DNA from: Rubrivivax sp.
Lineage (GTDB): Bacteria > Pseudomonadota > Gammaproteobacteria > Burkholderiales > Burkholderiaceae
Direction of reading: 5' to 3'
NCBI GenBank assembly: GCA_016790225.1
Contig: JAEUOZ010000005.1
Coordinates: 1 to 64,000, forward strand
DNA: 64,000 nucleotides
Positions 57,253 through 64,000 of this stretch are shown piece by piece (the first letter of the stretch is position 1; each line of letters begins with the position of its first letter). Under the pieces are notes generated by a model, which saw only the letters and a list, made by a program, of their open reading frames with translations, searched no databases and was not told where the DNA came from. Position numbers and translations under genes: made by a program.

Positions 57253-59667
57253 TTATCGGGCGTCCTGGCAGGTGCTGGAGCGGCCGTAGGGGCTGACGGC
57301 ATAGGCCGGCGTCACCTTCTCGTTGGTCAGCGAGTCAGCGTCGGCAGGCAGGTTGCCCAGACCATAGGCGAGGCCGGAGTAGCGCGCCCGGGCTTCGGTG
57401 CCGGAGATGCCGGAGGCTGTCACCGTGATGATGAAGTCCACCCAGCCGGCCAGGCTCTTGCCGTACTCGATCTGCACCACCGCCAGGCCGTTGGCATCGG
57501 TCTTGGCGGAGCCGACCATCTTGATCGCCACGTCGGACTTGCGCGGATCGAGATCACCGTTCCAGTTGAGGTCTTCCTCGCGGGCGGTCAGCACCGGGGC
57601 GACAGCGGCCGGGTCAGCATCGAAGCGCGCGGCTTCACGCACGCCGTTGCGGTTGACATCCTCGTTCGGGCACTGCGGCTCCGCCGTGACGCCGCCCTGG
57701 ACCCAGCGGCGGTTGACATCGTCCCAGCTGTAGTTCTGCGTGTTGGACAGGCTGATGGTCTGCACCCAGCGCACCCGCGTGCCATCCCAGACATAGACAC
57801 CCTTGTAGTAGGAGGGCAGGTCCACCGAAGGCGTGATCAGGATGTCGGGCTTGGCCTGGCCGGCGGAATCCACCACCATGACCACGAACTCCTTGATGTA
57901 GGTGAGCTTGGCAGCCCCTTCCTTGATGAGCTCGTTGGTGCGGATGTTGACGGCCAGCGCCTCCTGCGTCACCGTCAGCGTGGCGCGGCGTTCGTTCGGG
58001 CAGCTGCTGGTCGGGAAGTCCGCGGTGTCGTAGCAGATGCGCACGGAGACGCCGTTGGTCGGGCTGGAGCGCTGGCCGGGCGTGAAGGTGGCCCGCGCCG
58101 CACCGTTGGCATCCGAGTAGGCATAGTCGCCGCCCAGCCAGGTGATCACGCCATCGGAACTGGTGGCGTTGCCATCCAGATCGAAGCGCACGCGCACGCG
58201 CGGGATCGGCTGGTTGCTGGAGCCATAGAACAGCGCGCGCAGCTCCACCTGGTTGGCATTGCTGCCCCCGGCGTTGACCGTGACCACGCTCGGGCTGGGC
58301 GTGACGGAAGCCGACTGGGGCACCGCCGGCGCCGGATCGATCGTGCCGCTGCCCACCTCGACGGTGGACTGGCGCGTCGCGCCCGCTGCCGTCGCGGTGA
58401 AGACCAGGTTGGCACTCGGCGCGGTGTAGCTGTAGGTGAACTTGCCGTTCAGATCGGTCGAGCCGCTGGCGCCCGGCAGGCCCGGTGCCGTCACCGAGAT
58501 GGGCTGGCCGACCATCGGCAGCCCGTTGGTATCCAGCAGCGTGTACTCGATCTGGTTGCCGATGGAGCCGCTGTTCACCCGCGGGGAGAACGAAGCCTTG
58601 AGTTCCGCACCATCGACGGTGAAGGACGCCGTGCGGGTGATCGTGCCGCTGGTGGCCGTGACGGTCACCACGCGGTTGGAGCGGTCCGCGCCGATGCCGA
58701 TGGCAGCCGTCACCTGACCTTGGGTGTTGGTGATGGTGCCGCTGACGGAAGCGACGGCGCTGCTGTCCACGCGCACCGTCACCGGGATGCCGCCCAGCGC
58801 GTTGCGGTTGGCATCGACGGCGGTGACGGTGGCCGTGACGGTGCTCGTGCCGCCGTTGTTCAGGCGCGGGGCGCTCAGCGACAGGCTGAGGTCCGACGCG
58901 ACGGCCGTGCCGGCGACCACGGCGTTGGTCACCTGCAGTTGCGCGGTGCGCGTGAGGGTGCCCGAGCGCGCCGTCACCGTGATCATGCGGTTGCTGGAGT
59001 CACTGCCGATGCCCACCGTGCCGGTCACCACACCGGAGGCGTTGGTGGTCGGTCCGCTGGCCATGAGCAACGCGTTGGCGTCCACGCTCAGGCTGACCTC
59101 GGTGCCCGGCAGCACATTGCGCCGCGCGTCCAGCGCCGTGGCCGACGCGGTGACGGTCTGGGTGCCGTTGTTGGCAATGCTGCTGGACGAGAGGACCAGG
59201 ATCAGGTCCGAGGCCACGCTGCCCGTGCCCCCGGCATCCCGAACGTCCAGGGTCGCCGTGCGCGTCACGCTGCCGCTGGTGGCGGTGACCGTGACGGTGC
59301 GCGCCGTGCGGTCGGAACCGATGCCGATGTTGGCCGTGATGGTGCCTTGCGTGCCGGTGCGCGTGCCGCTGGGCGTGGCGATCGCATTGGCATTCACGCT
59401 GATGGTCACCGGGATGCCGGACAGCGCATTGCGGTTGGCGTCGATGGCCGTCACCGTCGCGACCACGGTTTCCGAGCCATTGGTGGCCACGCTGGGCGCA
59501 CTGAGCACCAGCACGACGTCGGCCGCGGTTGGCGTGGCCGTGCCGCCGCCGGTTCCACCGCCGCCGCCCAGCACCGGCGTGCCGGCACTCTCGCCACCGC
59601 CGCCGCAGGCCGTCACCAGCAGGCAAGCCAGCCATGCGGCTGCCCATCGAGAGACGCGTCTCAACAT
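57253..59667 (-). CDS. Lipoprotein with bacterial Ig-like (Big/invasin-type) repeats
   Basis: The 804-residue protein has a lipoprotein signal with lipobox VTAC (Cys21), then a Gly-rich linker (GGGGESAG...GGGGGTGGG). Three related Ig-like repeats of about 95 residues (49-142, 153-246, 258-351) share SGS-TRTATL and ITVTARSG-type strands. A fourth Ig-like unit (about 355-440), a beta-rich middle and a C-terminal domain with DVNRNGVREAARF and EDLNWNGDLDPRKSDVAIK (calcium-like loops) follow. It should be surface or periplasmic, membrane-anchored. The function is unknown. It sits between pilQ and aroK, 37 bp after pilQ, so it may be co-expressed with the pilus. ATG 59667 has AGGGTGG upstream. Confidence 0.85.
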   Translation of the reverse strand: MLRRVSRWAAAWLACLLVTACGGGGESAGTPVLGGGGGTGGGTATPTAADVVLVLSAPSVATNGSETVVATVTAIDANRNALSGIPVTISVNANAIATPSGTRTGTQGTITANIGIGSDRTARTVTVTATSGSVTRTATLDVRDAGGTGSVASDLILVLSSSSIANNGTQTVTASATALDARRNVLPGTEVSLSVDANALLMASGPTTNASGVVTGTVGIGSDSSNRMITVTARSGTLTRTAQLQVTNAVVAGTAVASDLSLSLSAPRLNNGGTSTVTATVTAVDANRNALGGIPVTVRVDSSAVASVSGTITNTQGQVTAAIGIGADRSNRVVTVTATSGTITRTASFTVDGAELKASFSPRVNSGSIGNQIEYTLLDTNGLPMVGQPISVTAPGLPGASGSTDLNGKFTYSYTAPSANLVFTATAAGATRQSTVEVGSGTIDPAPAVPQSASVTPSPSVVTVNAGGSNANQVELRALFYGSSNQPIPRVRVRFDLDGNATSSDGVITWLGGDYAYSDANGAARATFTPGQRSSPTNGVSVRICYDTADFPTSSCPNERRATLTVTQEALAVNIRTNELIKEGAAKLTYIKEFVVMVVDSAGQAKPDILITPSVDLPSYYKGVYVWDGTRVRWVQTISLSNTQNYSWDDVNRRWVQGGVTAEPQCPNEDVNRNGVREAARFDADPAAVAPVLTAREEDLNWNGDLDPRKSDVAIKMVGSAKTDANGLAVVQIEYGKSLAGWVDFIITVTASGISGTEARARYSGLAYGLGNLPADADSLTNEKVTPAYAVSPYGRSSTCQDAR
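58615..59523 (-). repeat. Three tandem ~310-bp repeats encoding Ig-like units
   Basis: The DNA for the first three Ig-like repeats of the lipoprotein repeats with a period of about 310 bases. Each unit carries a SNP-level divergence but shares blocks for VTVTATSG and NGIP-type strands. Such repeats allow copy-number change by recombination. Divergence between units suggests they are not very recent. Confidence 0.6.
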
Positions 59668-59704
59668 GTGTTCCACCCTAAAAGCTGTGTGCGCGCAGCC
59701 CGCC

Positions 59705-61894
59705 TCAGCGGGCGGCGGCGCGGTCGGTCACGATCTTCGGTGTGATGAAGACCAGCAACTCCGTGCGACTCGAAACTCGCTGCTTGTTCTTGAAGAGATT
59801 GCCCAGGTAGGGAATGTCGCCAAGCAGCGGGACCTTGTTGACCTCGTCACGATCGGTCTGGGTGAAGATGCCGCCCAGCACGACCGTTCCTCCGTTTTCC
59901 ACCAGCACCTGGGTCTTCACGTGCTTGGTGTCGATGGCAAACCCGGCCACCGTCGAGCGCCCCACACTGTCCTTGTTGACATCCACGTCCAGGATCACGT
60001 TGCCTTCGGGCGTGATCTGCGGCGTCACCTCCAGCTTGAGGTTGGCCTTGCGGAACTGGATGTTGGTGGCGCCGCTGGACGTCGCGGCCTGGTAGGGAAG
60101 CTCCTCGCCCTGCTCGATCAGCGCCTTCACCTGATCGGCCGTGATGACGCGCGGGCTGGAAACGATCTTGCCCTTGCCTTCGGCTTCCAGCGCCGAGAGT
60201 TCGAGGTTGAGGAAGCGGTTGGCCGTGGCGCTGAACAGCGACAGGGCGAAGGTGGCCGCGCCGGCCCCGCCCAGCGTGCTGGTGTTGGCCGGCAGGTTCA
60301 CGAACTGCGTGTCGTTGTAGACATAGGGCGGCTGCGTGATCGCCGGCTGCAGCGTCTGGTAGCCGATGGCGTTGTAGTTGCCGCCGATCACCGCCTGCGT
60401 GTTGCCGCCCAGATCCACCCCCGGCACGCCACCCTGGCGTCCGCGCAGATCCGAGGTCCCGAGCTTCACGCCCAGCGCGCGGCCGAAGCGGTCATCCGCT
60501 TCCACGATGCGCGCCTCGATCAGCACCTGGCGCACCGGCACGTCGATCTTGGCGATCAGCTGCTGGATCTCTTCGAGCTTGCTCGGGATGTCGGAGACGA
60601 AGAGCTGGTTGGTGCGCTGCTCGAACAGCACGCTGCCGCGTGCCGAGAGGATGCGCGTGGTCTGCGCGCCGGAGCCGGCATTGCCCTGGCTCTGCACCTG
60701 GCCGGTCAGCCCCTTGGCCACTTCTTCGGCACGGGTGTAATTCAGCTGGAAGGACTGGGTGCGCACGGGCTCCAGCTCGGAGAGTTTCTTCTTCGCTTCC
60801 AGCTCCACCTGTTCCTTGGCATTGAGCTCTTCCTTGGGCGCGATCCACAGCACGTTGCCGGTCTTGCGCACGCCCAGGCCCTTGGCCTGCAGGATGATGT
60901 CCAGCGCCTGATCCCAGGGAACATCCTTCAGGCGCAGCGTGACGCTGCCCGCCACGGTGTCGCTGGTGACGACGTTGAAGTTGGTGAAGTCCGCAATCAC
61001 CTGCAGCAGGGCGCGCACCTCGATGTTCTGGAAATTCAGCGAGAGCTTCTCGCCCTGGAAGCCGGGCCCCTGGGTGAGCTTGTTCGGATCGACACGCACC
61101 GGCCGCACTTCCAGCACGAACTGGTTGTCGGTCTGGTAGGCGCTGTGTTCCCAGGCGCCGCGCGGCTCGACGACCATGCGCACACGGTCACCGTTCTGGA
61201 AGGTGGCCACGCTCTGCACCGGCGTGCCGAAATCGCTGACATCCAGGCGTCGGCGCAGCGCATCGGGCAAGCTGCTCTTGAGGAACTCGACGACCAGTGC
61301 CTGGCCTTGCTGGCGGATGTCCACGCTGGCCTGCGGATTGGACAGGTTCACGATGACGCGACCGGCCGAATCCGGGCCGCGGCGGAAATCCACCTCGCGC
61401 AGCGACACCGTATCTGGCGTCGCCGGCGCCGCAAAGGTGGCCGGCGCCGTGGGCGTGGCGGGCGCGACGGCTGCCGTGCTCTCCAGCACGATGACGAGTG
61501 CCTTGCCGTCCAGGCGGGCGTTGAAGCTGGCGGCCTGCTTGAGGTTCATCACCAGGCGCGTGCGGTCCGTGCCCTGGGCCAGGCTCACCGAGCGCAGGTT
61601 GCCCTGGTTGATCTCGACCGCATTGCGGCCGGTGGCGTTGGTGACCCCGGGCAGATCAATCGCCACCCGCGGAGGCGTCTGCACGGCAAAGCCTGCGGGT
61701 ACCGCCGGGAGGGCCTCGCTCAGTTCGATGCGGACCACCTCGGTGCCGCCTTGCTGGCTGCTGCTCACCGACTGGATCGCCGGCTGCGCCCAGGCCATCA
61801 ACGGGGCCGACAGCCATGCCGCGGTGGCCACGAGGGTTGCCGCGACTCGGGCTCGCCACGAATGCATGTTGCAGAACTCCTGGGGGGTTTTCAT
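59705..61894 (-). CDS. pilQ: PilQ secretin of the type IV pilus
   Basis: The 729-residue outer-membrane secretin has an export signal, two AMIN domains (about 45-260: VRIELSEAL, RVAIDLPGV, VIVNLSNPQ, RMVVEPRGAW), an STN/N0 domain (LSLNFQNIEVRALLQVIADFTNFN), an N1 domain and the secretin core. The core shows VLIEARIVEADDRFGRALGVKLG and ends PLLGDIPYLGNLFKNKQRVSSRTELLVFITPKIV. It forms the pore for the pilus. ATG 61894 overlaps the pilP stop by four bases and has AGGAG upstream; a second ATG at 61867 also has AGGAG. It is followed by the Ig-repeat lipoprotein gene. Confidence 0.97.
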   Translation of the reverse strand: MKTPQEFCNMHSWRARVAATLVATAAWLSAPLMAWAQPAIQSVSSSQQGGTEVVRIELSEALPAVPAGFAVQTPPRVAIDLPGVTNATGRNAVEINQGNLRSVSLAQGTDRTRLVMNLKQAASFNARLDGKALVIVLESTAAVAPATPTAPATFAAPATPDTVSLREVDFRRGPDSAGRVIVNLSNPQASVDIRQQGQALVVEFLKSSLPDALRRRLDVSDFGTPVQSVATFQNGDRVRMVVEPRGAWEHSAYQTDNQFVLEVRPVRVDPNKLTQGPGFQGEKLSLNFQNIEVRALLQVIADFTNFNVVTSDTVAGSVTLRLKDVPWDQALDIILQAKGLGVRKTGNVLWIAPKEELNAKEQVELEAKKKLSELEPVRTQSFQLNYTRAEEVAKGLTGQVQSQGNAGSGAQTTRILSARGSVLFEQRTNQLFVSDIPSKLEEIQQLIAKIDVPVRQVLIEARIVEADDRFGRALGVKLGTSDLRGRQGGVPGVDLGGNTQAVIGGNYNAIGYQTLQPAITQPPYVYNDTQFVNLPANTSTLGGAGAATFALSLFSATANRFLNLELSALEAEGKGKIVSSPRVITADQVKALIEQGEELPYQAATSSGATNIQFRKANLKLEVTPQITPEGNVILDVDVNKDSVGRSTVAGFAIDTKHVKTQVLVENGGTVVLGGIFTQTDRDEVNKVPLLGDIPYLGNLFKNKQRVSSRTELLVFITPKIVTDRAAAR

Positions 61895-62448
61895 CGCGCT
61901 TGCTCCTGGAGCTGCAGGCTCGTGGGTCGCTCGATCCATTCGCCGGCGGCGTCCTGCACGATCTCGCGCAAAACGATCTGGGTTTCGTCGATCTTGGTGA
62001 TACGGCCGTAGTTTTGACCCAGGTGGTCGCCGACCTTCACCTGATAAAGCAGCTTGTCCACCCTCAACAGTGCAAAACGGCGCCCTTGGCGATCCACACT
62101 GCCGACCATGCTCATGTTGTCCAGCGGGTAGGCTTCCAAGGGTTCCTTGCGGCGACCCATCTCGCTGGCGAGCACCGAATTGGGCTGTCGCGCTTCCTGC
62201 TTCAACGCGACCGTGAGCTTCTGCGTGCTGAAGGGATCGACGCTCTGCAGCGCCGAATAGGGATGCGGATCGAACTTCTTGGGCGGCGTCAAGGGTTGCA
62301 CGCTGGGCTTGACCTCGCGCCGCTGCTGATCGAGCCAGCCCTGCAGCTCCTCGCTTTCGCCGGAGCAGGCCGACAGCAAGGCAAGGGCGGCGATCAGGCC
62401 GGCAGCCAGCCCGGTTGAGCCGAATCGGTGAAGCCTGGCACGACTCAC
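61891..62448 (-). CDS. pilP: PilP pilus assembly lipoprotein
   Basis: The 185-residue inner-membrane lipoprotein has a lipobox LSAC (Cys28), a Pro-rich flexible stretch and a beta-sandwich domain (PLDNMSMVGSVDRQGRRFALLRVDKLLYQVKVGDHLGQNYGRI-type) that binds the PilQ N0 domain. It links the PilMNO alignment complex to the secretin. It starts with GTG overlapping the pilO stop by four bases, and overlaps pilQ by four bases. Confidence 0.95.
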   Translation of the reverse strand: MSRARLHRFGSTGLAAGLIAALALLSACSGESEELQGWLDQQRREVKPSVQPLTPPKKFDPHPYSALQSVDPFSTQKLTVALKQEARQPNSVLASEMGRRKEPLEAYPLDNMSMVGSVDRQGRRFALLRVDKLLYQVKVGDHLGQNYGRITKIDETQIVLREIVQDAAGEWIERPTSLQLQEQAR

Positions 62449-63149
62449 TTGCGGGCCCCCTTGTCCTTCTTGTCCCTTTCGGCGGCGACCCTGCGCTGCT
62501 CGGCCACCTCGTTGGCGTCCAGGTAGCGGTAGGTGCGCGCCGTCGCTTCCATGGCCAGCAGGCCGTTGGCCTCCTTCAGGCTGGCCGGGCCGATGGACAG
62601 GTTGTGCAGCGTGACGATGCGCGAGAGGTTGGCCACATCGGCCGCGAAGGACCCGATGTCGTGGTAGCGCCCGCTCACCTTGATGGAGATGGGCAGCTCG
62701 GCGTAATAGTCCTTGACCTCGACCTGGCCGGGCTTGAACAGCTCGAACATCAGTCCGCGGCCGAGGCCGGCCTGGTTGATGTCGGACAGCAGGGCATCCA
62801 TTTCGGCCTTGCCGGGCAACTGCTTTTCCAGCTGGGTCACATACTCCTGCACCTGCAGCTTCTGCTTGCGCAGCTCGCTCAGGTTGACGGCCTGCCCGAG
62901 CTTGCTGCGGTAATCGGCCTTCAGCGTCGGTTCGCGCTCGCGTTCGCTTTCCAGTGCGCTGTAGGCATCGGTCAGCAGCAGCATCCAGCCGGCCGCCATC
63001 ACGGCCGCGACCACGCCGACGAAGGCGGCGGCGCGCGGCAGCACCGGCCACTGGCCGGGGTCGTTGCGGTTCAGGCCCTTGAACTGGCTGACCGCCGTCT
63101 CGAAGCGGCTGGCCACATCCAGGCTGGGCGCTGCATTCTTCTGTGCCAT
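62445..63149 (-). CDS. pilO: PilO alignment-complex protein
   Basis: The 234-residue inner-membrane protein has one membrane helix (about 38-60), a periplasmic coiled coil (LRKQKLQVQEYVTQLEKQLPGK) and a ferredoxin-like domain (LMFELFKPGQVEVKDYYAELPISIKVSGRYHDIGSF). It dimerises with PilN and forms the PilMNOP bridge. A Lys/Arg-rich tail ends the protein. It starts 10 bp after the pilN stop and couples to pilP by a GTGA overlap. Confidence 0.96.
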   Translation of the reverse strand: MAQKNAAPSLDVASRFETAVSQFKGLNRNDPGQWPVLPRAAAFVGVVAAVMAAGWMLLLTDAYSALESEREREPTLKADYRSKLGQAVNLSELRKQKLQVQEYVTQLEKQLPGKAEMDALLSDINQAGLGRGLMFELFKPGQVEVKDYYAELPISIKVSGRYHDIGSFAADVANLSRIVTLHNLSIGPASLKEANGLLAMEATARTYRYLDANEVAEQRRVAAERDKKDKGARK

Positions 63150-63159
63150 CGGATCCGCC

Positions 63160-63828
63160 TTATTGCGACTTGCCGCTGGCCGAGGCGGCCGCCACGGCAG
63201 GGCGGGCGCCGGCCGCCGACGCGGCAGCCTGCGGTGCCGACGCCGCGGACGCGGCCGCCGCCGGCGCCTGCGCGCGCTTGATGCTCAAGCGCATCTGGAA
63301 CTCGTACAAGCGCCGCTGCTCCTTGTTGGCCGTGGTCACGTTGGCCGCCTTGATTTCGACCAGTTCCGGTCGCTCCAGCCAGGGCGAGTTGTAAGACGTG
63401 TTGCGCAGCAGTTCGGAGACGCGCTCGTTGGTCTGCGCCACGCCTGCCACGGTGACCACCTGGCCGGCCTGCTTGATGCTGGTGAGGTAGACACCTTCGG
63501 GCGTCTGCCGCACCAGTTCATCAAGCAGGTAGACCGGCGTGTTGCGGTCGGTCTGCAAGTCTTCCACGGCCTTCTGTCGCGCCTTCAGCGCCTCGATTTC
63601 CTGGCGCAGCGTGGCGATGTCCTTGATCTGGGCTTCCAGCCGCGCGATCTCGTTCTTCAGAAAGTCGTTGCGCGCCTGCTGCGCTGCCGTCAGCTGCCCC
63701 AGCACGGCGTACCAGGACCCCACGATCACCGCGCCCACCAGCGCACTGGCCGCCAGCCCGACGAAGAAGGCCTGCTTTCGCTGCCGGCGTTTGGCCTCGC
63801 GGTGAGGCAGCAGATTGATCAGGATCAC
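63160..63828 (-). CDS. pilN: PilN alignment-complex protein
   Basis: The 222-residue inner-membrane protein starts MILINLLPHREAKRR, the conserved cytoplasmic INLLP motif that binds PilM. A membrane helix follows at about 20-43, then a coiled coil (about 45-95) and a periplasmic domain (PEGVYLTSIKQAGQVVTVAGVAQTNERVSELLRN). The tail is Ala/Pro/Ser-rich. It begins with GTG overlapping the pilM stop by four bases. Confidence 0.96.
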   Translation of the reverse strand: MILINLLPHREAKRRQRKQAFFVGLAASALVGAVIVGSWYAVLGQLTAAQQARNDFLKNEIARLEAQIKDIATLRQEIEALKARQKAVEDLQTDRNTPVYLLDELVRQTPEGVYLTSIKQAGQVVTVAGVAQTNERVSELLRNTSYNSPWLERPELVEIKAANVTTANKEQRRLYEFQMRLSIKRAQAPAAAASAASAPQAAASAAGARPAVAAASASGKSQ

Positions 63829-64000
63829 TGAACGAACCTCCGCATGGCCAGACCGCAGGCGGTCAGGTACGAAGGCGCCTCGCGTCGGACCCGGCCCTCG
63901 CGGATGGCCGATCCGAGCTTCATGTTGTCAAACGGGTTCACGATCATCGAGGCGAAGCCGGTCAGATCGGTGACACGGTCCTTCAAGCCCGGCAGATTGG
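63825..64000 (-). CDS. pilM: PilM C-terminal end, cut by window edge
   Basis: Only the last 58 residues are inside the window: KDRVTDLTGFASMIVNPFDNM, then REAPSYLTACGLAMRRFVQ before the stop. The NPF-M and AP-YLTA-GLA-R motifs match the C-terminus of the actin-like cytoplasmic PilM, which binds the PilN INLLP segment. Its start lies outside the window. It heads the pilMNOPQ operon. Confidence 0.92.
   Translation of the reverse strand, partial: NLPGLKDRVTDLTGFASMIVNPFDNMKLGSAIREGRVRREAPSYLTACGLAMRRFVQ

Noticed and set aside
58724..62011. Open frame of about 1095 codons on the plus strand
   Set aside because: It spans antisense of the Ig lipoprotein and pilQ; no start context and no protein-like features.

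Overview
This 64-kb window is chromosomal DNA of very high GC content with almost no intergenic space. The gene set points to a betaproteobacterium of the order Burkholderiales: a Bug-type solute receptor, a zwf-hexR pair near tal-pgi, an mlaFEDACB cluster, a gltBD pair, and a pilMNOPQ operon leading to aroK-aroB. The Rubrivivax/Leptothrix-like or Comamonadaceae-like side of the order fits best, but the genus cannot be read from the sequence. I saw no tRNA, rRNA, CRISPR array or complete insertion sequence.

Region 1 (1-13.3 kb) is the most accessory-looking part. It starts with a truncated caspase-like protease gene, an OmpA-domain gene and a dienelactone-hydrolase gene on the minus strand. 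A compact thiosulfate-oxidation-type cluster (soxX, soxY, soxZ, soxA) follows. It is continued by a DsbA-fold 2-hydroxychromene-2-carboxylate isomerase-like gene and an HtrA-like gene that has lost catalytic residues. Two different two-subunit molybdenum hydroxylases (isoquinoline 1-oxidoreductase type) flank it. soxB and soxCD are absent from the window and the SoxY tail is unusual.

Region 2 (13.3-28.9 kb) is metabolic: an MBL-fold hydrolase, an exported glutathione peroxidase, a cation/proton antiporter, and an acyl-CoA synthetase translationally coupled to a thiamine-diphosphate enzyme resembling 2-hydroxyacyl-CoA lyase (ILVBL/HACL2). A glycosyltransferase, an isolated cheZ, a PHA-system protein, a lipoprotein aminopeptidase, a bis-MGD oxidoreductase, an M20 amidohydrolase and a DUF2817 zinc peptidase follow.

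Region 3 (28.9-36.7 kb) is central sugar metabolism. tal-pgi-HAD phosphatase form one overlapping minus-strand operon. zwf-hexR lie on the plus strand behind a candidate HexR operator. A membrane diguanylate cyclase gene sits between them.

Region 4 (36.7-47.1 kb) holds mlaF-E-D-A-C-B, for retrograde phospholipid transport, and gltB-gltD, for glutamate synthase, all on the minus strand.

Region 5 (47.1-64 kb) is a type IV pilus region. A plus-strand run of pilE-like, fimT/gspH-like, pilV, pilW, pilX and pilY1 genes converges with a minus-strand run of pilM-N-O-P-Q, an Ig-repeat lipoprotein gene, aroK, aroB and a degenerate REP-associated transposase. That transposase lacks its metal-binding histidines but carries an AT-hook-like tail. 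A 500-bp gap with an AT-rich repeat island separates gltB from the pilins.
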